From positions 1,076,699 through 1,140,698 of the forward strand of contig JAQFVV010000255.1 in the NCBI GenBank assembly GCA_028023455.1: DNA of 64,000 bases, given 5' to 3'. The translations under genes were made by a program, and so were the position numbers. The DNA comes from Epiperipatus broadwayi. Taxonomy: Eukaryota; Onychophora; Udeonychophora; Euonychophora; Peripatidae. Numbering within the stretch: position 1 is the stretch's first letter; each line of letters begins with the position of its first letter. Below, one piece after another: positions 11,065 to 22,669 of this stretch. Under the pieces are notes generated by a model. It was given only the letters and a program-made list of their open reading frames with translations. It searched no databases and had not been told where the DNA came from.

Positions 11065-11168
11065 TATTTTTTCTATATGTGTGTGGACATGTGTATCAGT
11101 GGTATGAGATAGTGTGGAAGGTTGAAGAGTGCTTGAAAGTCTGAGTTCAAATGCCCTATATTTGATAT

Positions 11169-11290
11169 AGGAAACACATATATTGGAAATCATTTATCTT
11201 TTTCACGTGTGGCCATGTGTATCAATTATATAAGATGGAGTGGATGGCTGAAGGACCTTGAAGATCTGTATTCAAAGTCTCTTTAATTAC
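11169..11290 (+). repeat. Partial family H unit in tandem with copy 1
   Basis: Directly after the right end of copy 1 the sequence restarts with GAAACACATATATTGGAAAT, matching the 3' half of the ribozyme and the following arm (GTGTGGCCATGTGTATCA, then a degraded TTGAAGATCTGTATTCAAA-like end). The aligned cleavage positions (11052 and 11182) are 130 nt apart. Confidence 0.5.
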
Positions 11291-11429
11291 TTTTAAAGTC
11301 CAATATATTTCAATATACTTGTATTTAAATATTATTATTATTAAATGCTTTTATTTAAGTTTCAATCTCTGTTAGTTGATTTGTTTGTTTGTGTGTAAAA
11401 ATTTGTAAACACTTTTATATTTAAGTTGG

Positions 11430-11870
11430 AATAAAATTTTAAAATCAAGATTTAATAGATTTAAATTCAATATAATTTGTTAAAATTTGGAAATATTTTT
11501 TTTAATCACTACCAAAGTAATATGCCCTATAATATTTTAGATAGGTGACCTCATTTTTTAGATTTGGACCAGGTGGACAGAAGAAATTTGAAATATTTTG
11601 ATATTAAATTTAAAAGTTGTTCTTAGAACTTCAATATGTTTTAAATAAAGCCTACAAAAAGGCAGTATAGTGATTGTTTGGGTTTCAATTGAAATCTTGA
11701 ATTAAGTTATAATAACATTTTAAAACCAAGATTTAATAGATTTAAATTCATTATAATTTATTGAAATTTGGTACATTTTTTCTAAATCACTACCAAAGCC
11801 ATAGAGCATTATAATAATTTAGGTAGGTAACCTAGTTTCTTAAATCTGGACCACTGAGCAGAAAAAATCA
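11430..11870 (+). repeat. Diverged tandem duplication, period about 277 bp
   Basis: AAGATTTAATAGATTTAAAT, ATCACTACCAAAG and a later GGTGACCT/GGTAACCT block occur in the same order at 11445-11575 and 11720-11855. Two copies, clearly diverged. No family recognised. Confidence 0.6.
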
Positions 11871-12175
11871 TATATATTAAGTGAAATTCATTTACAATAT
11901 AATTTTGGTAAGTTTTTTTTTAAAAAAAAAAAATCCAACTTCCAATCAAAAGCAAAAATATAAACATTTTTCACTTAAAAGAATTTTACCATATATATTA
12001 TTATGTACGCATACTAAATATGGTATATACATAAGGGGGATATGTTTTATCTTACAGTAGAAAGTTCTAGTGCTATATATACTATAAGTGTCCAGTCAAT
12101 TTAAAGTATAATATAGATCTACATTTTTATTTACTGTGCTAATACTAAAAAGTTAAAAATAAATAGAAATAAAAA

Positions 12176-12453
12176 ATTTTTTTTATTAAATGCTTTTATT
12201 AACTGTGATCTAAAAAGCCAAAAAAAGTTTCTTCAACCACAATTAGGATTTTTAGATTTAATTTGAAATAAAAGTGTGTTGGGGGGGATCCAGAAATAAT
12301 TAAGCCAATCCTTTATTTTTATAACAAAGAATTGATTTAATTAAATTCTGAACATCCTATTTCAAGTTAAATTTAAAAATCTCAATTGTCTTTAAAGAAA
12401 TTATTTTTTTGTTTTTTTAGAATACATTAAATAAAAGCATTTAATAAAAAATT
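12176..12453. repeat. Foldback MITE, family I copy 1
   Basis: Terminal inverted repeats TTTTATTAAATGCTTTTATT and AATAAAAGCATTTAATAAAA extend into arms of about 100 bp containing TTAGATTTAATTTGAAATAA and a diverged inverse. The interior is A+T-rich with one G-run (GGGGGGGAT near 12283). A half copy lies at 50756-50874. Confidence 0.6.
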
Positions 12454-12454
12454 A

Positions 12455-14785
12455 TGCTTATTTACTTTATCTGGTGCAAATAACTTAAGTATCTAAAAAA
12501 AGATATAATTGTATTAAGTTACTAGATGTAATACGATGAGATTTTTATATATGATAATGCTAATATTTTGAAAACTGAAAAAATTCTGATAATTATTTTT
12601 AATGTTACGTCCATGTTTTTGAGTCATTTAGAGATTTTAATAGAAATAAACAACATTGGGAAATTAAAATATTTTTAAATATTTAAAATGTAAAGATTAC
12701 AAGTTCTGGTAGAATTTACGAAATTATGATAATCACATATTAATTTCAAAACTATTGGAATTTCTAGAAATGTGTGGAATTAGAAATTTCCATTGCCTGA
12801 TTTTAAAAATATTTATAATATTAGAATTTATAATAAAAAAAGAAAATTGAAATATCTGCAGTAATTATCATTGAATGGTGTTGCTATCATTTCAATAAAA
12901 GTATTTTAAAAGATTTTAAGGAATAGATTGTTTTCATTCATGGATTCTTTATTATCAGAGATTTAGGGTGGTTTTAACAAATTAAAAAACATTTGAAATA
13001 AGTAGTGATTTATATATTATTTTTATCAATTTGATAAAGTTGATTCAATTAATCAAGAAGATTTTAGCAATATTTTTAAATAGTTGTTTGTCATGGAAAA
13101 GTATTCTTTATACATTGTGCTCATTTATTTCATGATAGCTATAATATTGTCCACATGTAGTAATGATTCCTATTATACCATCGTATATTGCTGTATAATA
13201 TGAATAAATATCAGGAGATAATTTAATTATTTTAATACATTTCTACAATTCTTTTCAATTAACTTACTTTAATACCTTGATCAAATAAATAAAAGCCGCA
13301 TAAAATGCGTTTTTTGCCCAATATACTTTTTGTGTTGACATGGCAACAAAAACTATGCTAAAATGCTTTATAATTCTTTAAAATCACAGCGATTTTCTAA
13401 TAACCCAATAATTGAAAGCAACTTATAAAATAAAACCCATGAAGGTGTTTTTTCTCTAGTGGATAAAAGTAAAATTTCATGATAACTACTGCAATGTTTT
13501 CTGTTTTATAAATTGTGTTAACAGTAGCATTTTTAAAACCAGGAGAGTCAACTTTATGAGTACACGTTTTTTTTTAAAAAGCTGGTATATTCATTATATT
13601 ATTAAACTTTATCAGCTTATTTGAAATTAGTAGCCTTTAAATTTTTTTTATTACAAAGGCTATTTTATCATTTGTAGTTATAAATTGGACAATTTTTACC
13701 AATTGATGTTTTTAGAAAAGTTCACACTTTATATCTTTCTAAATACCTTTAGCTGTTGGTAGTAGAACACAGATTAGTATAGAGCCAATCTTTTGAGTGG
13801 CATTATTTGTTTTCCCTCTGTGAGTGTTTAGCATGGGAAATGAACTCATGGCCTTTAGATTCCTTATTAATAAAATTCTTTAATCAACTAGATAATAAGA
13901 ATAGTCCAAATAATAATTATAAGCCAAATGTCATCATAACAAGCCTTCAGACTGTTTCATTATCATTAATTTGAATATCTTCTTAAATCTAACTGAATAG
14001 GTAGTATAAGTAAATAGTATGATAATAATATCTTTTCAATTCTTGCTTCACTTTTAAATTATAGTAATAATAGTCTTTTTATTTAAGATATTGTAATTAT
14101 AATATAAATGTCATCTAATGATTTAATAAGATTTAATTTTTTAAAGTTTATATGCTACTTTCATGTATTTGAAAAAATTTAAAATAACTAGAATCAACAA
14201 TTGACTAGATCTCATAAAGCCCTTTCCCCCAGTTTTTAAATGTCTGCATTTAAATCCTTATGTCACTTTTGAAGCTCCACCTTTATTCTAATATTTTATC
14301 AAATAGAAAAGGTCACATGATTTTTTTAAACCACTAATAATATAGACATTGTCAAACAATCAGTCATTAGTTTTATTTCTAAGTGAATTCAAAAAGAGGC
14401 TTAGCCTTATCAACAACTCTATTGTTAAGAGAATTCTACACCTCATTTTAGTGTTTAATAATTGTTTAAACTTAGCATGAATAATAATTGCTTTTTAAGA
14501 ATAAATATCAATTTTTTAACAAAGTGTTTACATTAGGACCTATTTTTAAAACAATTATTTTAATTACGATTTATATTAAGCTATAATCTACACAACAACA
14601 TAAGTGCATTTGATATGTTAATTTTTTACACATGCCTCCTAACTATAACGTAATACACTAACTTCTAATTGGTTAGTATAAATGTATCCAAGTTTTTTAT
14701 AACAATTATTCTATCTAAAGAAAGTGTTTATGGTAATATATTCATACATTGTTCAAAATTTTAATAATAGCAGACTATTTAAGCT
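12455..14785. other. A+T-rich spacer
   Basis: No credible gene, RNA or repeat family recognised. Confidence 0.5.
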
Positions 14786-14789
14786 TACA

Positions 14790-14910
14790 AAGCCAATATG
14801 TCAAGTGTCAGTGGTCAAGAGGTCAGCATAGCTGCTTTACAAGCAGTTGTCTCAGGTTAGTGGGTTTGCTTCCTGGCCGATGCTATGACACATGAAAAAA
14901 AAGCCAATAT
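14790..14910 (+). mobile_element. Short tRNA-Gly-derived SINE, copy 2, with target duplication
   Basis: Element 14800-14900 (about 101 bp): GTCAA, tRNA-like body (14805-14884), TATGACACATG, and an A8 tail. It is bracketed by AAGCCAATAT (14790-14799 and 14901-14910), a perfect 10-bp target duplication. This fixes the SINE boundaries: it starts at GTCAA and has essentially no body beyond the tRNA part. The anticodon region is mutated (CTTTACAAGC). Confidence 0.85.
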
Positions 14911-15263
14911 CATTATTTCCAATAACTATGAGCTAGAGTTTATCATTCAAGCTAATATGTGCCTTGAAGATTTAAAGGAAAAAAGTTAATCTTGTAATAG
15001 TAATGATGAAATAATTAGTCTGCATTATAAATTAAAATAATAGTCAAAATTAACCCTATAGTTTAAAACTATGCCAAAAATTTAAACTTATATAAAAGCA
15101 GAACTAAAAAGTACATTATCATTATTCTAGCTTTTCGTAGTTGTTAATCATGAAAAAAAATTAATTGCTCCATTACAGAAGAAGATACATCTTGAAGTAT
15201 TAATTCATTTCACTTTGCCATATTAGTTGTTTAATATTCTTAATTCATTATATGTATGATCGA

Positions 15264-15417
15264 TAATAAATTAAGAGGTTACCAATCTCTCGCATGCACC
15301 TACTGTTGCTTCTCAGACAGCCAATCAGATGTTAAGACAGCTGTCTTAACATCTGATTGGCTGTCTGAGAAGCAACAGTAAGTGCATGCGAGAGATTGGC
15401 AACCTCTCAATTTATTA
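15264..15417. repeat. Near-perfect 154-bp palindrome, family E copy 2
   Basis: The symmetry centre lies between 15340 and 15341 (GACAG|CTGTC) with no spacer. Ends are TAATAAATTAAGAGGTT and AACCTCTCAATTTATTA. The inner CAGACAGCCAATCAGATG recurs inverted. Only a few mismatches, so it is young or kept similar. Family E also has the copy at 4238-4540. Confidence 0.85.
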
Positions 15418-15601
15418 TTAATTTAACAACAATATGGGATTTATATAATAATATTACTTATATATGTATGATCATAAGAATGAATTTTATGATCTTGTTC
15501 TAAAAAAAAAAATTATACATCTTCCTCACACAATCAGCCACTTACTAACTAATCTTTGTTTTACATAACACAGTGGGAAGTATAGTTACTTTCATTTCAA
15601 T

Positions 15602-16539
15602 TACACCTGGGTCTCTTTTTACACGGATTTATTTAATGCAATTTTGAAGTTACATGATTCACGTTTCTCTGGAAGTCGAACTCCAATAATGCGCTATTAC
15701 TTTAAATAATAAATCTCACGTATATTGAAAGTAATAGCACATTATTGGAATTCGACTTTCATCTTAGTAATTTCAATATTTTCAGTGCTTTATAATAGTA
15801 AGATTTTATGCAATAATGAAATTAAAATCATGATTTCCACATTTTATGTATACCCACATTAACTTTTACAAGATTATAATGTAAATTTGTTCAAACATTT
15901 TGCGTGTTAATTTTGCATTTTATATCACATTCTGTTTTTTGCTTTTTAAAAAAGAACGTAATCAATTATTAATCATTTAGTGTCCACAAGTTTATTTTTA
16001 AAAGGTCAGTAATAGCAGTGGACACAATTAAAATTGAAAATTAAAAAATTAAAGACAAAAATAAGAATTTAATTTTTAATTGTTAGATTAATTACTAATT
16101 ACATTGTCACCAGAAAACTGTGAACACGTGAGAGTGACATTGGCGCTAGTTGTATTTCCTCTTGAGAAGAATCTGATTTTTTTACCAGTTTGCAAATAGT
16201 GATAATAATTAAAACATGTATAAAAAATGTAAATTACTGTAAATTATGCATAAAAATATATTGTTTTGAATAAAATTAAATATTATAGTTAAAAAAAGTT
16301 TGTCTTGTATCAATTTTTTTCAAATTTGAAATTTTTTATTAGTCATATTTTATTTCCTTATTTTTTTTTGCACGAATTTTAAAGTAATTTTACATTGGTG
16401 CTTTGCTTTACGCGAGTTTTGAAAAATCACAGTCCATATCCCCCCTTTTTCAAGGAAAGTTACATCTATTTTTGCACGATTTTGTTTGCGAGTGTTTTCT
16501 GAGGAACCTATCTATCGCATAAAATGAGACCCAGGTGTA
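15602..16539. mobile_element. pogo/Tigger-like DNA element remnant with TA target site
   Basis: Starts TA-CACCTGGGTCTC and ends GAGACCCAGGTG-TA. The 12-bp inverted repeat inside a TA duplication extends imperfectly (TTTTTACACGGATTT against ATTTTATGCGATAGAT). Sequence next to the right end (GCGATAGATAGGTTCCTCAG, AAAACACTCGC, read on the minus strand) resembles ends of pogo/Tigger elements. No transposase frame remains. A nested hairpin sits at 15672-15760. Confidence 0.65.
15672..15760. repeat. Hairpin inside the pogo-like element
   Basis: GAAGTCGAACTCCAATAATG and its complement flank a 13-bp A+T spacer, giving arms of about 37 bp. Probably a separate small foldback insertion. Confidence 0.65.
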
Positions 16540-18005
16540 CTTATATTTAAAGCTAGGATTATTTTTATTACTACTACTGATAATACAACTATTTCTGCTT
16601 TATCCACCAAGCACAACAACCTACCCTGTGAGATAGGTTATTTGAGACTTTCTAGGCAGATAAGTGCATTCTTAAATAAATTGCTATAGCTTATAATCAA
16701 TTACTGTATAAAATTTCTTCTCAATGCAAATCATAAATGATTTTACTGTTTTGCTGAAGGTCACAATTAAATTTTCCCAGTTCACTAAATCTATCCTCAT
16801 CAGTACTCTTTTAATGCTGATGGATTCACATCAAGAAAACAAACAAATTTGCTGTGCATATAGTTTAAAGAAATATAAATTTGGTTGCACAAACATATAA
16901 TCTTATAGCCTTGGTTAACTCAGAGAGATGACAGATGGCTTATATACTCAGAATGACTGATAATAATAGTGCTGGAAATGAAGAACTGGGCATGATCTAT
17001 GGATTTTATATTCCAGAATTTGCTAATCTAATACTGTACTAAATCACATGGAATACTTAAGTGATAAAGACAATAAAATAGAAGAAAATGAAAAATAATA
17101 AAGAAAAGAAGACAAAAAGTCTATTCAAATTGAAAGTAATCCTTAGTCTTGGATAATGTAACATCATATCTTGGAAAATAGTAGGATGTACTTCTGATTT
17201 GGGCCTGTTTGTAGGCTATTGGTCAATAATATTGACTTCTTCAAATCATTTCATTATATTTATTGATGAATTCTATTGGTTGCCTAAATTTAGAAAAACA
17301 AAACTTAAAAAGATAGAACTTTATATAAAGAGTATAGTTTTAACAGATAGCCAACTCATTACAACAAAAACAACAGCAACAACAACTGGTTTTTAATTTG
17401 CATTAGTCTTGATTAAACTGAAGATAAATAATATTATATTTATATCTATTAACCAAAATATACTTTTTAGTAAAAAAAAAAAAAAAAATCATATAACATG
17501 CTTAATTTAACTTCTTTTAAACAACCAAAAAAAAATATGTAACTAACAATATTAACATAATAATACAGAATGAAGATATCAAGAAATACTATACTGCATA
17601 AATACAAGAAATTAATAAAAATCTGAAAATATAACTTACTGTTGCTCTTATAATAGTTTGTACAGATTTAGAATAATATAAGTCTAGACTGTTTAAACAT
17701 AAAAAAGAAAAAGATCAACTTACTTTTCATACATTATCAAAATATTTTCAATTTAAACCATTTGATATTATTCTTTGTTATTCTACTAAGTTCCCTGTAA
17801 GTTGATGAATTTATTATGGTTATTTTATTTTTACATTGTATATAACTGTGTGTGACAATATGGATGCGTGCATATGTATATATAAACAAATAAAATCTTT
17901 TTTCTTCCTGATTTTTGTAATAATAATTGCCAAATTTTTATAACTAACATTGACATACAAACATTGCTGTAATCAATTAGAATTTCTTCTTTTGTAGTAT
18001 GAAAA
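16540..18005. other. A+T-rich spacer
   Basis: No feature recognised. Small open frames (for example near 17200) have no family signature. Confidence 0.5.
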
Positions 18006-18007
18006 TA

Positions 18008-18103
18008 TTTTTTTTTCATATGTCAAATGCGTTGACCGGGAAGCGAACCCAGGCCAGCTGCTTGGAAGGCAGGTATGCTAACCACTAGGCCACATTTGCA
18101 CCA
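18008..18103 (-). mobile_element. Short tRNA-Gly-derived SINE, copy 3
   Basis: On the minus strand the tRNA-Gly(TCC)-like body (18028-18100) has A-box TGGCCTAGTGG, anticodon loop CTTCCAA and B-box GGTTCGCTTCC, then ATTTGACATATG and A8. This copy keeps the TCC anticodon but has 3' sequence and an A tail in place of normal tRNA processing context, so it is a SINE and not a tRNA gene. Confidence 0.8.
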
Positions 18104-18109
18104 TCGAGA

Positions 18110-19000
18110 CCGGGGAGTAAAAAACTTCAGTTATGTGTTCATCCAGGTCTTGGTATAAAAGAAATAACGTTATTATATCAATAATGTACCTTTTGGTTTT
18201 ATTTTTTGTAATATCATTTTTTTAAAACTTTATAACGATTCTGTCTTTTAAAGAGACTTTATCTTGTGTTTGGAAAGGAAAGTATTCATTATAAATATCG
18301 TTCCATCTATAAAGCGCATGTGCCGTGGTTTACGCTACGTTGTTATTATAACGATTATTTTAGTAAAAAATAAAGTTTTTTTTTAAATTTATATAAAAGT
18401 TTTAAATAAGTTTTTTTCTTAACTCAATGATAAGTCAATTTACTTTTTCATTGTATAGATATTTCAAATATGTACTATAAATTTCAGCAATATTTTTTTT
18501 TTCATAATATTGAATTATTATTTAAAAATAGCATAATTATGCTTAAATACATTTTTAAAAAGATACTGTTTCATTTAGAAAAACATTATTAAATTATAAT
18601 ATATAATAGCTCACTTCTGTGGATTATTTAATAATATATAAATATTATTAAATTGATTAACTGCACATATTCATAAGAATTAACAAATATTATAAAAATA
18701 TTTACTTAAAAAATAATGTTAAATGTTATTTAAATAAATATATCCATACATTAGCATATATATATATATTTAAGGATATTCAAGAAGACTTTCTTCTTTT
18801 TTAATTTTAATATTGATTGCACATTTGTTTTACTTATATTCAGAAACATTTTTCAAAATGTCTTTCGCAATATTTTTATCAATGATGACGTACTTTTACT
18901 TTAAAATCTCTTTATATACATGCGCAGTATGTCCCGGTAACAAAGATGATGTGGGAAATAAAATATAAAGTATTTTACCTAGGTTTTCTGTTAATTATTT
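18110..19000. other. A+T-rich spacer
   Basis: No feature recognised apart from short AT runs (for example 18754-18767). Confidence 0.5.
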
Positions 19001-19001
19001 G

Positions 19002-20000
19002 TTATTTAAAGTAGTTTCCTTGCAACTTAATACAGTATTGGAAACAAATGTAAAACTGCTCGAAACAGTTCTTGAAATTCTTTGCCAGAATCATCTGCAG
19101 AATTATATGGCAAACTTCTAAATATCCCGGATTAAGCAATAGTGTGCCTCTTTTATAACTAACTTTAATTTTGGAAATAAACAAAATTTAGAAGCTAAAT
19201 CAGGAGAATAAAATGGAGTCTTGAATCCAGCAATGCCTTTTGAGGCCAAAAAATGTTGCACAATATTGACAGTGTAAGCTATCGTGTTATTACGTAATAA
19301 CAATCAAGAGCCTTGGTTGCAATATTTAAATTGCTTGCTTTTAGACTCGTAAATGATTTAAAATATCTAAATAGAAGTTAGTATGCATTGTTTGATTTTC
19401 AGAAATCTATTTGTGGTAAATAATGCCTTTAAATTAAAAAAAAAAACATTGAGCAATGTTTTGATTTGATCCTTTTGCATTAGCAATTTTTTTTTTTTGA
19501 TGATGATCTCCATTCCATACTCGGACACTTTGTTGAACGATCATACTGAAAACATAAAATATCTCACTACTTGTTATGATGTTTGATAAGAATTCCTGAT
19601 CAATAACTGTGTGGTTCTTTGCAAGTTTGTGTAGCATTCCATTATAGTGTTTTTTAAGGTAATTGTCAGCAAATGAGGTACAAACTGGGGCTACATGTTC
19701 TGCTTTTTTAAATTTTACATTAAAATGCATTCCAGTGAGTTTTTCAATCATTCTAGTAGACAAATAGTGATCAGTTTGGAAAAAGTATGAAACATTTTGG
19801 ATGTTTTCTTCACTTTGAGTTGTTTTTGATGTAGCTAACTGTGGATTATTTTCAATGCTCTCCCTATCATTACCAATTCTTGCAAACCACCATAAAATCT
19901 TCTTTTGACTCATGGCTTTACTGCCACATACAGTTTGAATCATTTCAATGCTTTGGTAGCAATTTTTCCCAATTTAAAATAAGATTTAATATTAGCATGC
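19002..20000 (-). pseudogene. Decayed mariner-family transposase
   Basis: Pieces in order along the minus strand match a mariner transposase. There is an N-terminal helix-turn-helix (LGKNCYQSIEMIQTVCGSKA, about 19910-19980), then WWFARIGNDRESIENN, and NIITSSE where the family has a DDE aspartate (19565-19600). Downstream come FKTPFYSPDLAS followed by CLFPKLKLVIKEA (19118-19230) and a final CFEQFYICFQYCIKLQGNYF (19005-19070). The first two catalytic aspartates are lost (TSSE; RNNTIAYT) while the YSPDL aspartate remains. There are several frameshifts and about 130 bp without match between 19303 and 19434. No terminal repeats were found with confidence. Confidence 0.8.
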
Positions 20001-20049
20001 TGTTTTATCATGGATTTGGTACAAAGATGTTACTCCTTTGACCAAAATT

Positions 20050-21240
20050 GGTAACACAAAGATTCTTAGAATTTGCCAATATATAATGGTAATATAAAAC
20101 AAAACAATTGTGGTGGGTATTTCAAAGCTAAGCCTCACTAGAATAAATAGACTTCAATTAAACAATAGGTGACCTGGGCTACCAGACATAATACAAAATA
20201 ATATCAATGCCATAATTCATGGTCCAGACATGCTAGCATCTTAAAATATTGTGCCAAACAGCTAAACTACATAATTATATATCTAAATGCATTAATTCAA
20301 AGATGGCATTGCAGGTACTTAGTGAAAGAACCAGTCATAATTTACTGGGATATACCCTGTATATACATATAAAATAAATTAAATAGTTTCAAGTAATTTG
20401 AAATATTAGTGGAGAAAAGCTTAAATGCACTGTGATATATTAGTATAATATTCTCCAGTATCACTGTAATGTTGCATTAAAGTTTTTGTTCATATATAGA
20501 CATGTAAACAAACTCTAACGCCAACAAGTACGAACTTTAAGTCAACAGAGATTTTTAGTCTCATTCAAACCAGCATATAATCTAATTTATAATGGTAGAT
20601 TTAACAGTACTGAAATTTCACTCCATTTATATTTCATATATATATATTAATTATAAAAGACATACAAGAAAACATCTTTATACTAGAAGAAAAGTTGATT
20701 TAAAAGTAAAAAGAAAATAAGGCACCATTAATAAAACAAGGAACAAGAATATAAAAGATATGTGAAAAATAATAATAAAAAACAATAAATCAAAATAGCC
20801 TCTACATTTATAAAATCTTTAGATATTTTGAGTATTTTTAAATATAGATATTAAACTTGAAATTAATTCTATGAAGAACTAAAAAACTCCAGAAAATGTT
20901 AGAATTGTATAATATTAACAAATGAAATAGAGAAAATGTATTAAAGAAGTTATAAAAAAGACTAATGACTATGAATTACCATTTCAACTGGATTTATGGA
21001 TTACAAAAAAGCCTTTGATCTTTTTACTCATTTCTGCAGTTATTAAAGCTTTAAGATGTAGATCCAGGACATTATCCAATTCTAAAGAATATTTATTAAA
21101 ATGCAATGGTGGTTACTAGACTAGATTATTATTGTAGGTTAATTCCACTTCTTCAAATCTTTTTGCAACAATTATGTAGAATGTATTTGTAGTAAAAATA
21201 AAAAACTACATATATAAAAAAAATAAATGTAGATTATTAA
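20050..21240. other. A+T-rich spacer
   Basis: May include the outer parts of the mariner copy. Nothing else is recognised. Confidence 0.45.
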
Positions 21241-21246
21241 GGCATA

Positions 21247-21434
21247 TATGGGGTTCTTTGAGCTCAGACTTTCATACAACGCTCAACTCTCCACACTATC
21301 TCATACCACTGATACACTTGATTACATATATATCTAAAAGATAGACATGTATTTGGTCAAGGGTATCAGTGGTATGAGATAGTGGGGAGAGTTGAGCATT
21401 GTATGAAAGTCTGAGCTCAAAGAACCCTATATAT
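21247..21434. repeat. Foldback element, family H copy 2 (internally deleted)
   Basis: A 188-bp palindrome: TTGAGCTCAGACTTTCATAC and CTCTCCACACTATCTCATAC with their inverses. Only the outermost 80 bp or so of each family H arm is kept, so the ribozyme part is missing. Confidence 0.75.
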
Positions 21435-22340
21435 TACATTGATTGTACAGGTATATATGTATGCTGGATATTATTAAGTCATCTAGATATTGCAGTTATT
21501 GTGACACTAATACTTGAGAATATCAAAAAATGTTACAAGACTTGTCAGGTAGCAGCAAAAAAAACAAATGTTCATTTCCAAAAAAAGAAAAAAATTGACA
21601 ATTATAAAGACAGATTTTATTCAAAACATATATCTTGGAAAAAATTCTATATACATCCAATGGCTTTATTACATGAGAATTTTTAACAAGTTTGAGCAAT
21701 AAAAGTGACCCTTACACTCCATATTCCAAAGTCCGACATTCTACTACTATATTTAACTGCACAAGGAAATGGAGTTCATTCACATTTATTAATGTCTTCT
21801 CTGATTGTTTATAAAAATAAAAAAAATGAAGCTATAGGACTATAATTTAAAACATTTGGTAAAAAGTTGGTGAATTCATAATTCATAAAAAAAATTGCAT
21901 TTATATAATGTATTTAATCTTTAAATTAAACTAAAGTATATATCTTAAATTGTACAATTTAATAATCTTATAGCAGGCAATAATTATTTAAGGTTTTGCT
22001 ATAGCTCAATAGTGTATACATGCACATGCAATTAAATGAAATAATAAAGCTGTATCATATGTTAGATGTATACTTGCAAACTTATCTACTTTATATGATC
22101 ATAAAGATAAAACATCAAGAAATATAATAAAATTGAAAAAATAAAGTCATTACATGCTCAAAATTTAAAAAACAATATTTTAACATTTTTAAAAATTATT
22201 TTTTTTATATGTACTTCTTCAGAATTTCCAAATTTTAATAGATAAATTTTAATTATTATTCTTCAACATTATAACCCTTATAATTTTTTTAATAAAATGA
22301 CATAACATGATTTACCTATGGCAATTCATTAGTTCAAAAC
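21435..22340. other. A+T-rich spacer
   Basis: Nothing recognised. An open frame from 21399 starts inside the foldback and has no family signature. Confidence 0.45.
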
Positions 22341-22343
22341 ATC

Positions 22344-22667
22344 AAAAAATAGAGTAAGGCCATGTGGAGCCTAATCAAGCTTTAAATCCCAATATAATAG
22401 CAATATCGATATTAGTGGAGTGCTAAGAGTTCAAGGTCTATCACGGTGACAATATAATGACAGAGATAAATTCTGGGTCTTAAAAATGTACAGTTCAAAG
22501 TAAAAAAAATTCTGATGGTAATGTCATGAGTGTGGGCTTGGAACTGTTCTGTGAATAAATTGTAATCATTGTGGTGTTAAGGTTATTAAAATGTATTCAG
22601 ATTTAAAATATGTAAACACATTTTGCATCAATAAAGATTTTGTTAAAAATAAAAAAAAATAGAGTAA
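22344..22667 (+). pseudogene. Processed retrocopy of an unidentified transcript 3' end
   Basis: A 296-bp insert (22358-22653) ends with a polyadenylation signal AATAAA (22630-22635) about 15-20 nt before an A-rich tail (AAAAATAAAAAAAAA). It is flanked by AAAAAATAGAGTAA at 22344-22357 and 22654-22667, a perfect 14-bp target duplication. This is the signature of LINE-mediated retroposition of a polyadenylated RNA, probably 5' truncated. All frames contain stops. The source gene is not recognised, so it may be mostly 3' UTR. Confidence 0.75.
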
Positions 22668-22669
22668 AT

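Larger units (their letters stand above)
10515..11165. mobile_element. Foldback element, family H copy 1
   Basis: A long palindrome with arms of about 315 bp (about 10515-10830 and 10845-11165) and a short centre. Termini read about TTTGAACTCAGACTTTCAAG and CTTGAAAGTCTGAGTTCAAA. Both arms carry TAAATAATCACCAATATACG or its complement and a hammerhead motif. The long frames here on either strand are produced by the palindrome and show no protein family. The same family recurs at 21.25, 36.23 and 57.70 kb. Confidence 0.8.

Noticed and set aside
10610-11193. Overlapping open frames of 99 and 146 residues on both strands
   Set aside because: They lie entirely in the two arms of the family H palindrome, mirror each other, and match no protein family. 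They are by-products of the inverted repeat.
15310-15380. Hammerhead core in family E palindrome (CTGATTGG)
   Set aside because: The core does not fit CTGANGA, and no GAA with stem III follows.
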